Part shown: piece after piece, positions 40,050-52,700 of the stretch
Numbering within the stretch: position 1 is the first letter of the stretch
Layout: each line of letters starts with the position of its first letter
NCBI RefSeq assembly: GCF_026212465.1
Contig: NC_080049.1
Location: 21,734,925 to 21,798,924 of the forward strand
From: Amaranthus tricolor
Lineage: Eukaryota; Streptophyta; Magnoliopsida; Caryophyllales; Amaranthaceae
Length of the DNA: 64,000 bases
Direction of reading: 5' to 3'
Position numbers and translations under genes: made by a program
The notes under the pieces: model-generated
Database searches by the model: none
Seen by the model: the letters and a program-made list of their open reading frames with translations, nothing else
What the model was told of the DNA's origin: nothing

Positions 40050-42020
40050 TGTAACAATCCACTTACCGTTGACTAAGTAAACAAGGTCATCACCGGGTCT
40101 ATTTCCCAAAAAACTTAAATCACAATTTCAAAACTTGAGCAAAGGAGTCACCAGTTCTTTAGCGTAACTAACTCAACTAATTCTCAAACCAAAAATCTAA
40201 CTAAAATACAAAGTGATCATAAAAGTCACTCTATAAGTCCAATATAATCAACACAACCAAATCTAATATACATTTATGGAAAACCTAATACAATACTACA
40301 CTTCTCACGAACTCAGCTCAATAAACATCTCTGTAACTCTAATCATCACCGCTAACCCATCGTTCTCGACCGGTTGCGTTCTGCAAACAAACTAAAAGAT
40401 AGAAACACAGGAGGTCAGGTTTAACTAAATGAGAAGTAACAATCCAAAACAACAAAATACAATGATTCAAATCATAAGTTTAAAAGCAACATCAGTTTCC
40501 TAGATCTATCTGCGCACAGGGAGTCTAGTTTGAGAGATGCCCCATAGCTCTTAGGCTATGTCGCTCTCCGGTGAAGCTAGTGAATATCTAAATGACAACT
40601 CACCTCAAAAACAGGGAGTAGGGACAATGTTCTTCAACTTCGTCAATGACCAGCTTGCAAGTCTGATCCATATAACATATGATAGTATCAATGTAAGCAG
40701 TCACTACAACATTTGTCTCAACAATTTTCAATTTCGAAAGAGGTTTAGTAAAAGTTTATTTTCAAGAAATGTAGTATGGCCAGACCCCTTTAAGGGATTG
40801 TTACTATCCACCTCGATGTACGCAATCAGATGCCACTTTCCTAATCAATACTTGATTGCAGGGTTCGACATTGGCATATCATGTCTCCTGAATTAAACAT
40901 ACTGAATCATGAATTCATTATGCTAAGACCTAATCTACTGTATACTCCACAAAATTCTAAGTTTACTTTTACTAATTGGTTAATGATTACTAACTTATAA
41001 TATTACAAATTACTTCTCATAATCTCATGTGTCTTAATGGTAGAATGCCTAATAGTTAATATTTTATATTGTCCAACCCAAAAACTTAGAAACTTTACTA
41101 CTTGAATATAATGACTCATGAATGAAGCACTTACGAAGGTGATGATATTTGATGATGTTGCTGCCTTTTTCAAGAACCAAACAACCCAAAACAAATCAAG
41201 AAAGTAGGATGTGAATAATAGAAACATAAATTAGAAATTCAGCTATGTTTCAAAGAAAAGAGGGAAAAAAAAATAAAGAATTCAGCTATTGACGTGTTCG
41301 GATGTACCAAGAATTTGAGGGCAAACTTACTGTTTTGGTTCGAAAATCTCAAGCGAATTAAGCGGGTCGAAGATATTGTGTAGTTCAAAGAATCAAGGTG
41401 TGGAAAGCTTAACCATGGCTGTCGCCTGCATTTAGGGTTCGAAAATCAGAAGGACATGGAGATGAATGCTACAATGTGCTTTGAAAATCAAAAGAAGGAA
41501 GAGGAAAATATACCTGATGTTGTTTTTTGTTGGTAACCTTGGAATAAGATGAAAACCAACTGCAATTGTGCTTCGAAAATCGAATACCAAGAAGAAGGGT
41601 CAGGTTTGTGTTTTCCTTCGAAGATTGAAGACAAAGAAGAACAGGATTGAGAGGAAGAGGGATTTCGAATGGTTTGAGAAAGAAAGCAATTGTTGTTTCA
41701 GTTCTTGAAGTTCATAAGTTTAGGGTTTGAAAATGTTAGAGTTGAAGGAGATGAGGAATAGTGAAAGGCATAAATAATTTCTCATTTTTGGTTAACTATT
41801 ATTATTATTATTATTATCATTATTATTATTATTTTTATTTTTTAACTTTTTTTCTTTTTATTCATACTTGAATTATAAAAAAGGGTTTTCTTATTCCTCT
41901 AAAGCCCAATCACCTATTCCTCATTTCATTTAAATTTGACCTAAATAACTCTCTATACTTATTATTTGTTTTAAATTCTCGCTTCTAAAAAAAATATTTA
42001 TTTCTCAAATATTATACGAA
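40050..42020 (-). mobile_element. Gypsy LTR related to the nested one at 17097
   Basis: It starts TGTAACAATCCACTTACCG and shares long blocks with 17097 onward, including 'cagggagtctagtt', 'ctctccggtgaagctagt' and 'agggagtaggg'. The right end is uncertain. A possible TSD CGAAT lies at 40045-40049 and 42017-42021, but the match could be chance. No ORF beyond shadows is visible. Confidence 0.55.
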
Positions 42021-42421
42021 TGTCCTAGCCTAATGAACAATTAGACGAAACTTTATATAACCCTTTTAAGTCTATAAATAAATATCATTTTTTAGTTTCT
42101 TACAAATTAATTTAAATCTCATAAACCATCAATTCTTCAAATTTACAATTTCTTATTTCTTTGTTTCAAAACTTCTGATCTTATGATTAAATATTTTAAT
42201 TATAAATCTTATTTATCCAGATAAAATAAGTAAGAATTTGCAAATGCACAATAATATATACTTATACATTAATAAAGTTCTTGTGAAAATTTTGAATCTT
42301 TTAAACACTACACTCCCATAAGTAAGTCGATTTTTCTTTGACAAAAAAGGAAAACTATGACCTCATCAACCTTGACAAAAAAGACTAAAAAACAGTTGCC
42401 TTGGATTGAAAGTTATGCAAT

Positions 42422-42424
<3 letters not shown>

Positions 42425-42490
<66 letters not shown>
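42425..42490. repeat. (TA)n microsatellite
   Basis: About 66 bp of uninterrupted TA dinucleotide roughly 230 bp upstream of the small gene at 42717. The open frames across it encode only Tyr-Ile repeats and are not genes. Confidence 0.95.
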
Positions 42491-42496
<6 letters not shown>

Positions 42497-42623
42497 ATTC
42501 AACAGATATTTTTTCAAAGTCGGTTTGAATCAACAAAATTGACGTGTTCATAACAAATATTTTATCAGCGTGTAAGTTCCCTTCTTATTAATTCCACCTC
42601 CTTTAAGAATTTCTCTCTCTTCC

Positions 42624-42631
42624 TATATAAA
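42624..42631 (+). promoter_or_regulatory. TATA box of the small gene at 42717
   Basis: TATATAAA in a CT-rich context (ctctcttcctatataaatc). It lies about 90 bp before the ATG, a normal distance for a plant promoter with a short leader. Confidence 0.6.
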
Positions 42632-42716
42632 TCTCCTATCAACATTTCAATATCCTTTTCGTAGTTTTCTTCCCAGTATTTTCTATTAACAAATTAAAAG
42701 AAAAATAAATTAATTA

Positions 42717-43106
42717 ATGGAAGAAATTACAGACATAGACATGGAAGCAGCCAGGCAGCTGGTGCAGCTAAGCGAAGGCGATACCACAACGACAGCGACG
42801 ACGAGTAGTTCTGGAAGTTGTAATTCCATCTGTTATGATTTTAATCATAGAGATAAGCGTCGTATGAAGTTAAACAAGAATGATTTGGGCGAAAAAAACA
42901 CTAAAAAGACCGAAGATCGTGTAATTATTGATGAGAAAATAATATCGTTGAGGTGTTCGCCGTCATTTGGTTCTGTAGCCGGAGAATTTGATGATGATGA
43001 CGACTTAGAGGTCGTTGGTAGTAATCGGCGAAAGAAAATCAGGAAGTATCGATCGATTGTTGAGCTGTATAGTGTTACCAATCCTATCGATGATGAATCT
43101 GATTGA
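42717..43106 (+). CDS. Small intronless plant protein of unknown function
   Basis: A 129-aa frame with a TATA box about 90 bp upstream and an A-rich leader before the ATG. The N-terminus has a short hydrophobic/amphipathic motif, AARQLVQLSE, followed by a Thr/Ser-rich stretch. A basic patch (HRDKRRMKLNK) could act as a nuclear signal. Next is an acidic run (FDDDDDLEVV), then a basic C-terminal motif, RRKKIRKYRSIVELYSVTNP. That LVQLS-plus-'RKYRSI..LY..T.PI' layout recalls a family of small uncharacterised plant proteins. I cannot give it a name or function with confidence. A nuclear location is my inference. The codon use and upstream signals look like a real host gene rather than transposon DNA. 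Confidence 0.7.
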   Translation: MEEITDIDMEAARQLVQLSEGDTTTTATTSSSGSCNSICYDFNHRDKRRMKLNKNDLGEKNTKKTEDRVIIDEKIISLRCSPSFGSVAGEFDDDDDLEVVGSNRRKKIRKYRSIVELYSVTNPIDDESD

Positions 43107-43364
43107 TGATTGATGATGAAATTGCCGAATGTGTAATTAGTGTAAGTTGTGCTTGAATCTGTAATTATATTTTGTTTTAGATTATTAATCTTTGGTTTGG
43201 GATAAAGCAATGACACCAAATTAGTGTGTACTATTTATCTTTGAATTTTGAAAAATTACCTTTTACTTTGTTCTAGATATTTCTTGCATTGGGTTATTAA
43301 TTTATGTCACTGGGCGGTTCTTTGTGGAGGTACATACAAATACAAAGTAGGCTATCGAAATTTT

Positions 43365-43610
43365 TATTTGAGACGTTTTCTTTAAGGGATCATTTTTAAT
43401 TGAATCGGCTTATTATATATTTTTTAAAATATTGTAAGTAGGTATTAAGAATGATATAAGTAGACATTTAAAATATTAAATGCAGGCATTAAGAATACGG
43501 AAAGTAAGTATTAAAGATAATGTAAGTAGCCATTAAAAGTACGGTAAATCGACATAAATCTGAGTTGGACTTGAGATACGTCTCTCAAAGAGACGGTCCT
43601 TTAAGAGACT
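43365..43610. mobile_element. MITE with internal 'taagtagacattaag' repeats, copy 2
   Basis: Same family as 31628-31880. The right end 'tctctcaaagagacggtcct' is well kept and the left end is worn. It lies about 260 bp downstream of the small gene. The flank 'actagctaattg' is shared with copy 3, so the true element may extend a little further. Confidence 0.6.
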
Positions 43611-44796
43611 AGCTAATTGGTTAGAGCCCAAATTTCATTAGGGCTAAAAGAACATAAAATTTCATTAGGGCTGAAAGAACATATATTTATAAAGAAGGTT
43701 GATATTAATTTCACTATAATTTAGATATATTTTATAATTTTTTACTATATAATATATGATATTAAAGTTTTATTTTATAAAATAGTTAAAATATTAAGAA
43801 TATCAAATAAAAGTGATATTATATTATTATTACCCATTAAGCTTTTGAGTTCTTTTTATCTTTTATACTAGAACTTTAAAAATAAATAAGACAACCCTGC
43901 CTAGGTATATAACTATTTGTTATTAGCTAGTTTATTACTGATGTGCGAATTGTTAGCTAACTGATTAAGTATATTCCAAATGTTCTTGATATAGGAAAAA
44001 TGTTACTTCACTATTTCACTAAAAATGTCACATTTACTTTTTGATATTATTTATTAATTACTCTTAATTTGTATTTTATTCTTAATTTTTAAATTAAAAT
44101 ATAGTTAAGTGGAATTTTATTTCATTCATCTCAATGCAAAGATAATTAATATTTAATTTTTATAATATTTTGTTATTTATAGTAAGAGATATTAAATATT
44201 AAATAAGTACATTTAATAGCGTAAAAAAGTAAATGAGATATTTAAATTGAAATGTAGGTTGTATTATGATATCAATTTAGGAAAAAAGTAACTATCACAC
44301 AGTAGAAGTATATATTTCGTATAATGAGTTGTTAGTTGTTAGTTAGATTATTAAATTAAAGTGAAAAAAAAGTAAAAGTCAATAAAAGGAAACTAAAAAT
44401 CTTTTTGATTTTGATATAAATTTAATTTTTTAGTCGATTTAAGTAATTTTGTCAAATGCTTTCAAATGCCAATCCAAAAACTATTCATCCACAGGTCATT
44501 ATATAAAATCCTAAAGCAAATATAATTGCCATTAAGTTTAAATCAGTTGAAAATATATTTAGATATGTGTGATTTTTATAAATTAAATATGATTATAAGC
44601 TTTTGGTGTGTGAATATATACATGCATATTATATATGTATTACAATTAATAAATTAAAGAGAAGTATCTATGCATATTTTTGTTAGAAATTAATAATTAG
44701 ATCATTTTATGTTTTTTGAAATTAATAATTATTTTATGTTGAGCGTAGTTTAGTTAATTAGCTATTTTAATGTCTTATTCACTACTGAAAAATATA

Positions 44797-44844
<48 letters not shown>

Positions 44845-45773
44845 ATAACTGATTAATATAAGTTTCCTCAATCATCTCAAATTAAAAAAGAAAAGCAAGA
44901 TAAGTTTTTTGCTTTGTAGTTTTCAAGAGTTATTAAATTATTTTAGTATGGAAGAAATTTCCGAACTTTGTTTTTACATACAATTAGCACAATTTCAATT
45001 CTCAACACTATCTCTTTTAGCTTAAGTTGCATGCAAAAAAAATTATTGGAAAATGGAGAAATTATTTAAAAAAATAGAGAATATCATTTTTATTTCTAAC
45101 GGTTAAATAATGCATAACATCACCTTATTTACCTCTTAATATGGTGGTCGGAATGTGCTTTATATTCTTTTCATGTAAAGTAATATAAATTTTTGAATAA
45201 ATTAAATTCATGCAGATAAGTTTTGTTTTTTAGTTCAAGCTAGATTTGAATTTCGAAAATTAATTTATTATATAAATGATGAAAATTCAATTCTTAACAA
45301 TACTTAATAATATTATTTTAAAAAATTATTAATAATATGTAATAGCTAGCCACTCATAAACTTTTTATTATTTCTATTTCTTGGACATTACCTTTTTGTA
45401 TGACCTCTAATTTAAAACCAATATTAAGTCTTAACCAATAAATCTATCATCTCATTTTATTGTTAATATTAGACTGTATTTTAGTTTAATTTATTTTATA
45501 CAATGATCTAAGTTTTTTTTTGAAGGATTGGATCCATATAGGCCTAAATTAAGATCCACCTTATCAACTTGGGAAAAATTTCTCAATTGGTCCTTACAAT
45601 TTTGATGGAGTCAGAGATTTATAGTTCTTAGATTTCGAATTATAGTAGAATATGATAATATCATTCATTGAATCATATGCACTTCTAATATATATGAAGT
45701 TGTAAATGATGTTTGTTAATTGAAAAGAACATCGTCTTTAATTTGTTAGTGTTAACAATATAATAAGAGTATG
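43611..45773. other. AT-rich intergenic DNA with one worn MITE
   Basis: A Stowaway-like copy is discernible around 44000-44270, sharing 'cacatttactttttgatatt' and 'aaaaagtaaatgagat' with the one at 34941. A run of 43 T lies at 44799-44841. No gene is supported. Confidence 0.5.
44799..44841. repeat. Poly(T) tract, 43 nt
   Basis: Uninterrupted T run. It may be the poly(A) tail of an insertion on the minus strand or simple slippage; no body is recognisable next to it. Confidence 0.9.
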
Positions 45774-46266
45774 GTTGCATATAGGGGTGTGCAAAATGAG
45801 ACCGGACCTAAATCGGACCGGATCGGGGTCTTACTTATTCATTATTTCAGGTTTCTGGTCCTGTCTGGTCTAAACCCGGAAAAATCCGGGTTAGACCAGA
45901 TGTACATAAAGGTAATTTTGAAGGGGAATAATATTTACGATTTTTATGTATATACTTATTTAAAAGGCTTTAAATTCTTTATTTCTAACAAAAAATAATT
46001 TTTTAACTCAAATATTTTAATTTCAAAATAATTAATTTGCTAAATTATTTAAAATCTTCCATTTTTTAAATTTATTTTTTGGTATAAAAAATTACTTTCG
46101 GTCTAAATCGGACCGTATCGGGAGGAAACCGGGTTAGACCAGGATCGGACCGGATGGAACTGGCCTGGTCTCCAGTCTTAGCATATTCAAAATTCCGGTC
46201 TTCCGGTGCAACCGATTTTGGCCGATCCGATCTAGGTTTGGACCGATGAACACCCCTAGTTGCATA
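45774..46266. mobile_element. hAT-type MITE, 8-bp TSD GTTGCATA
   Basis: The element spans 45782-46258 (477 bp). It begins TAGGGGTGTGCA and ends TGAACACCCCTA, with GTTGCATA on both sides. GC-rich subterminal blocks ('cggaccggatcgggg' and an inverted relative) flank an AT core. No ORF of its own. Confidence 0.9.
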
Positions 46267-46414
46267 CATACAACTCTCAAACCCTACTGAAAGTGACTTA
46301 ATCACATTAGAGTTATGAAATGTTATTATTACATTGGGATTAGACAAATTAAAAACAAAATTATTAATGTTAAGAAAACTGGAAAATTAATAGAAAAATA
46401 TATAAAGCTAGTAT

Positions 46415-47159
46415 ATCAAAAATAGAGCTGTTTATGGATGGGTTTGGCCAGCTAGTGGACTGGGTAGTGCCTAAAAAATCTACTTGCGGGCTCAAATATT
46501 CAAAAGTCCGCTTGCATTGCGGTTATATTTTTTTATCGCTACCCACCCATTTTTAAAGTGGGCAGGACCCGCGGGTAGGCGGGTATCCCTTATATAAAAA
46601 TTAAATATATAATACAAATTAGAAAATTAAGTTTTAATAACAATTAAAATACAATACATTGTCCAAAATATTCCAAATACAGAATAAGTCTCAAAATACT
46701 CAAATTATATGAATATATTTGATGATCCGACAAAGTATTGCATCATCGGTTTATCATCATCTTACTACGGACTATGGAGTACAAAGTTTATACATATACC
46801 TCTAGCAATCATCATAAGTTAAAGAAATTATTAAAGTAACCATAAGATATAAACATATATAAAAGTAATTAAATATATAAACATATGGGTATTGTAGTAG
46901 TACTAGTAAAGTAGTAGTACTAGTTTAATAATTAATAGAAATAATTATTTAATAATTAATATATTAAATTAAGCGGACGGTTGGGTATAACGGCGGGTAT
47001 TTTTTTGGTGACGCTGCCCGTCCATTTATCTTGGCGGGTGAATATTACCTATCCAAATTTTTATTTTTTTTGAAAAATATTGTCTAAGTTCACTCGTTTT
47101 TCAAGCCGAATGAGTCGAATCTAGCGAATAGCTCGCCCATAAACAACTTTAATCAAAAC
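46415..47159. mobile_element. hAT-type MITE, 8-bp TSD atcaaaa(a/c)
   Basis: The element spans 46423-47151 (729 bp). It begins TAGAGCTGTTTATGG and ends CCATAAACAACTTTA. The flanks ATCAAAAA and ATCAAAAC match 7 of 8. Subterminal GC-rich 'gcgggtaggcgggta' blocks are present and the core is AT-rich. Confidence 0.8.
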
Positions 47160-47521
47160 AAAAACATAGAAGTATCAACGTCTCCAAAGTACAACCCAAC
47201 TAACACAGCAATATCTTTGAATGATTCCACAACTACTATAAAACCGTATTCCTCTTGATTTGGATCCTTTCTTTAAATAGAAAGTTCTTAATTCCTAACC
47301 CTAATTAATTAAAAAGTAAATAAAGAGAAAGCATCACACATGTCAATCTTTAAGCACTAAGAAGGTTATATTTCATCATTATTCATATATCGATGCAAAA
47401 TAAAAATAAATATACACTTTTGTTTCATGTAGTATCTGTTTATTCATGGTTTTCATAAAATTTGTAAAAGTAAGCATAATTAAGTGAAATAAATAAAATA
47501 AAATAAGATTATATAAATTAA

Positions 47522-47783
47522 TACTCCCTTCTATTCATTTTACTTGTCCAATTTGCTTTTTCACCCTTATCGAGGTGATATTTTGATTCTTAATATCTCT
47601 AATTATGCTTCATTAAAAATTATAAAAAATTGATATTAATTATCACTGCATTTAGACGAATAAAAGAAGACTATACTTGACTATATTTTAACTTATAGAT
47701 TTAGAATAAAATACAAATTAAAAAAAAATTAATAAATAGTGCCAAAAAGTAAATGAGACAAATAAAGTGAATAGTAAGGAGTA
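47522..47783. mobile_element. Stowaway-like MITE
   Basis: Ends TACTCCCTTCTATTCATTTT and the inverted match aatagtaaggagta, with TA borders. 262 bp, no ORF. Confidence 0.7.
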
Positions 47784-47843
47784 CTAAAATCTGTTTTTAT
47801 TAAAGTTATACACTATTAAATACCTTCATTTTGATCACAAAAA

Positions 47844-48111
47844 CTTAGACGAGACTGTCGCAAGTTAAGACGTATGTAGTGTGGGTCAGCCCATTTCACG
47901 CGCGTGTAACAACATTTTAATTTCTGGACATTTATTAATTTTGACCTTAAAGGTATCAATTTTGAAATTAATACCTTTAAGGTCAAAATTGATACCTTTT
48001 AAGATCAAAATAAAAAAATGCTCAAAAAATAAAAAAAATACTCATATTATTACACATGTAAATTGGACCGACCCAAATTAACAGCTTCATAACGAGGTCG
48101 TCTCGTCTAAG
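47844..48111. mobile_element. Small MITE with a central perfect palindrome
   Basis: The ends CTTAGACGAGAC and GTCTCGTCTAAG are perfect inverted repeats of 12 bp. In the middle, TTGACCTTAAAGGTAT (47941-47956) pairs exactly with ATACCTTTAAGGTCAA (47971-47986). 268 bp, no ORF. Confidence 0.65.
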
Positions 48112-49213
48112 ACCAGCTGTTTTTTTATACCTTATACAAACTTAAGTGGGTGTTTGGTGTGAAAAATTACTAAATCTTTAACCCTTTATTTAATAATTAA
48201 TATAGGGGTTTTGTTTCTGTTTTCCTTAGGAAAGTCCCTACATGGTACCCAAGAAACCCCACTATTACTTTGGACTCTCACTTCTACGGTTCCACCACAG
48301 AAAGGAGGAACAAAGACTTTTTCTATTCTCTGCATGAATTTCACATTGTCACTTTTATACATTGTGTTTTCCTCTTAAATTTTAAGTAATTTAATATGAA
48401 AATTTTGAGTTTTTTCTTAATAAATAATAATAATAAGAAAAAGTTAATTTTAAAACCTTTAATTTTTAAAATATACTTTTTTAAGAAAAAGAATATTTTA
48501 GGTAACTTTATTTTAGTAAATTAAATGACTAAACTATTAATTATACTTTATTTATGATACAAAAATAATTAGAATATAAAATAGTTGTTAACTATAAATA
48601 ACCTTATAATTAAAAACTCTTAAATTATATAACGTCAAAAAATTTATCAACTTAATTATTCAGCCATCTTCATATTTACAAAATAATAACTAAAATCTTA
48701 TTTAAAATAATTTTACAATGATAATTATGATAAAGAAAATTATATAGAATTGTATATTTTGAGCATGCCATCAATAAAGTGTTTGTATATGAGTATACCG
48801 TATATTCATTTCACAGAAGGAAGTTTAATATAATGCTTGCACAATGATTTAGCCTATGTTTAGCCTTAAATTTGATATATACTCAAATTAATTGATCTAT
48901 CTAGAAAAGAAAAATTATCATTAGTAAATATTAATTTAATTAGTGAAATAGAATTATTTTACATATAATCGTTTTAGTTAGTAATATAAAGTTATGATCA
49001 AATAATGGTTAGTTATGAAAAATAAACAACTATATTCAATAAATTTTTGTACATAACTTAATAAACTAACATATAATAAATGATTAATGAAGTATATTCG
49101 TGATCAAACCCTATCACAAAAGTTGAAGCCTTTCAATCCATAATTCTTAGAAACCCGACTCTTGTAATAAGTTTGGTTAGTCTTTTTATAAAGCATGTGT
49201 TTGATTATCACAA
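48112..49213. other. AT-rich intergenic DNA
   Basis: No gene or paired transposon end seen. Confidence 0.5.
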
Positions 49214-49429
49214 ATTCTTGTGAGAGACGGTCTCTTTGAGAGAATACGGTAAATAGACATTTAAAATATTAAAAGTAGGCATTAAAGATACGATAAGTAA
49301 GCATTAAAGATAATGTAAGTAGACATTGAGAATACGGTATGTAGACATTAAGAATACGGTAAGTAGGCATTTAATCTTTAATGGGCTGAGCTTGAGATAT
49401 GTCTCTCAAAGAGATGGTCTCTCAAGAAA
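49214..49429. mobile_element. MITE with internal 'taagtagacattaag' repeats, copy 3
   Basis: The best-kept copy of the family. The left end TGAGAGACGGTCTCTTTGAG is itself near-palindromic and pairs with tctctcaaagagatggtctc on the right. About six internal units of roughly 22 bp lie between them. It lies about 360 bp downstream of the WDR83 stop codon. Confidence 0.7.
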
Positions 49430-49787
49430 CTAGCTAATTGATTATTCCATCTCACAGTAATTTTTCCAATAATTGTAGTTGACGGCTAGAAATTGAAAAC
49501 ACTACAAACACATTGTGGAAAAAGATAGCACAAGATGACAGTTGACAATAACACCAGCAAGACTTGGACTTCATTGCCAGGATGGTTGTTTTCATGGTTA
49601 ATGAGACAACCAACGCGAAAATGCAGCATCACAACACTTACGAAAATAATACGATATCTGATATATATGACGGACAAAATCAGCATCAAAACACAGCAAC
49701 ACCGGCACACATAAGAAAAGAATTTGGCATCTCATATCAAAAAAAAGGACCAGATAACAGTATGATCGGAGGCATTATGCGATTATC

Positions 49788-52700
49788 TCATGTTTTCCAG
49801 ACACGGATGGTTCCGTCAACAGAGGCACTAATCATACAGTTGTCCTTGGGATGATAGCTTACGCTTGTTACCTGGTGACATTGTGTACCTTTGTCAGTTG
49901 TCAATACATAAACTCAAACAAGATGTACATTAAGTCATTATAACTGATGCTGAGATCTACAAAAGCAACATTGTTAAATGCTAATCTGAAAAATGCAAAT
50001 ATGAACACGTTTGTATCTAACACTTTACTAGTGGTGCACTATTATTTAGCACTCGGATCCCAAAAGAGGAAAACATTATCTTTTGATAACTTCACCGGTC
50101 ATTAAGTACTTACGAGTTAACATGTTTATCATTAGGTATTAGTGTTATGGTCATATATATAAATCAAAAATCGCATGACAAAGAATACATCCGGAAAAAT
50201 GGACAGCATGGAACATTCATGTAGTGTTTGATGCAAAGGTTGCCAGTCAATTAACTTCTTGAAAATAGGAATGACAACAAATGGACGGTGATATAAAGCT
50301 TATCAATGGAAGCTAAAAAAGCATAGCTGATTAGCTACCATCAGTATAAAAAACTTGATCAAATATCTAAGTTGCTCAAACCAACACGAGCCACTTAGCA
50401 CCAATGAAGACAGAAATCTCCTGTATGCTGAGTCCTTTCACATTATGTCCACAAATAAAGGTTTTAGAATTGGAATTTTGTATTGTTTTTAAAAGGATAA
50501 GGTTGTATACATTCGATCACCAAAGCCCAATCCCCGCCTAAGTGGGAGCCATTTTATGGTATTAGGTTAATGGAATGTTGTTGTAGCCTTGTTGGTTATT
50601 GTTGTGACTAACAGGTGTTCGTGAGCTCTTTCAAGGTTACTTCTCTACCCTAGGCTACAAGGAAAAAGAGCTATGAAGACTCACAACACAAAGCAACATA
50701 TGCACAGGCTGCTGCTTTAGACTATGCTCACAACAGAAAAGTGCTGCTTATACTGCTGTTATATCAAGCCTAGATCCAGCTTATGTATTCTGTTTGTTAG
50801 GATATGCTTGTTAGGTGGTTATAACAGAATGCTGTTATTCCCACGTGTGTCTTAGATAGCTTACACATGTACTCTTAGTTTGTTTATTTTCATCCAATCC
50901 TAGTTCCTTTTATATCTTAGGAATATAAAGGCCAGACGAGCGGCAAAAGCTGTAGCAGAGATAGAAACCTTAGCTTATGACGATTTCTATAAGATGTTAG
51001 GACACTAAGGAGGGTGAAGCCCATTTATTTAAGATCACATCATGGATGTAGACGAGAAATTTTTGTTGAAGCAAGAGGACATCAAGACAAGGCGGCGAAG
51101 AAAAAAAAGAATAGGGGACTATCCAAACCTCCTTCTTCTCCACCGAATCTCTCAAGCCGGCCGGCCGCCACCGATTCTCGGTATTGTTGCTCCTCTCGCC
51201 GATGAGTCGCCTCCCTTGAGGGTCTACTTTTCTTTCTTTGTTTTTCGCAATTCCCTCTCTCCTCTGCCCCCTTGGGTCTATGTGAACTCCTCCCTTGCCG
51301 GCCACTTCTCCGGCGTTCAACCTGCCCGGACCTCCTCCAGATCCATTGTTATGTGCATCTAACATCCCCTCTCTTCTTCTACTATTCTTCCAATGTCAAC
51401 CTTTCCCAGCACTCCTCCTGAACCTCCTCCACATTTCCCACATGCCTACACAATTGCCCCTGTCCTCTTTCTCTTTTCTTCTTATTTTTTGCTTTTTTTT
51501 CCTTCTGTTTTTCTTTTTATTTATGCCTTTTTCTCTTTCTTTTGTTTCCTCCTTTCTGTATTTCATTCTTTTTCTATATTTTTCTTCTTTTTCTACACAA
51601 TTGCCTTTTCTACCAACTTTTCAAAGAGGATAGGGGACTATCGGAGGTTGAAAGTGTGAATCACAGCCCTCAAGGACAACATGAAATTGGGAAAACTAAG
51701 GACAATACAAGAGACGAAATGGTTTATGAAAAAAAAAAATGGTTTCAGTTTGCTTTTCTTCCGCAAATTACAACACTTATAGAGCATTGTTATCTCTCGC
51801 GACAGAGGAGCACGTTAGGGAACTGCAGTGGAGTCTTAATTTTAGAAATCGCGTCTCGCCTTGTGCCTTGTGTGCCTCGACCTTAGGCTCAACTAAAAAA
51901 GCCTCGACTAGGTGAGGCAAAGCCCACTTCAAGAGGCTTGCGTCTTGGGCACCTCAGTGCGCTTCAAGCCTTGTTGGGGGTGGGTAATAACTTATGCTTG
52001 ATTGTTAGATAAAGAAATTAAACTTGAAAATTTTTCTTGAATATAAATTCCAAAAGACTGTTGCTTCTTTAAGAAAAAAAAAAAGCACGCAAAAAAAGAT
52101 TATAACTTTGGGAATTCTTCATATTCTCATTATAATAGTTTTGTCCTAAAGTGGTGTTTACTGCAAGGATATTGAATGTTTTCAAGCTTGCCGTAACTAA
52201 AATATGAATATCATTGTTGTTTGAGGTATTATATATGTTTTTAAATTGCTTTTTAAGCTTTAGCGAGAAAGTGCACCTCGCCTACAAAAAGCCACACCTT
52301 CGCTCTGCTTTTTACACCTCGATGTGCCTTGCGCTTTTTAAAACTAAGATTGGAGTATTTTTGAGTTCTCACTTCTCAGGGCCAATGTGGAAAAGTAAGC
52401 ATACACATTAGTGTGAAAGAAACAGCTCTGGAAGTGTCTTAGACCTATCGAGGTCTCAGAAAATACAATATGACAAATTGCCAATGTGGCTCAATGCAGA
52501 AATAAAACAACAGGCAACTAAGTAAATAACTAGGAACAAAATACACAATGACAAGTAACTTCAGATTATGCATTTCTTGTAGTTGTGTTTGCTCCAGATG
52601 CATAATCCAATAAACTGCTAGTCTGCTACTGATTAGGGTTCAATCAACAAGTTTTTATTAGAATTAACTATAGAATGGTTAGAAGGGCAAGGGATCTTGT

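Noticed and set aside
42357..42551. Overlapping frames with Tyr-Ile runs on both strands
   Set aside because: Translation of the TA microsatellite.
51014..51886. Several overlapping frames on both strands
   Set aside because: They lie in a WDR83 intron in LTR-like, pyrimidine-rich DNA and none has a recognisable domain.
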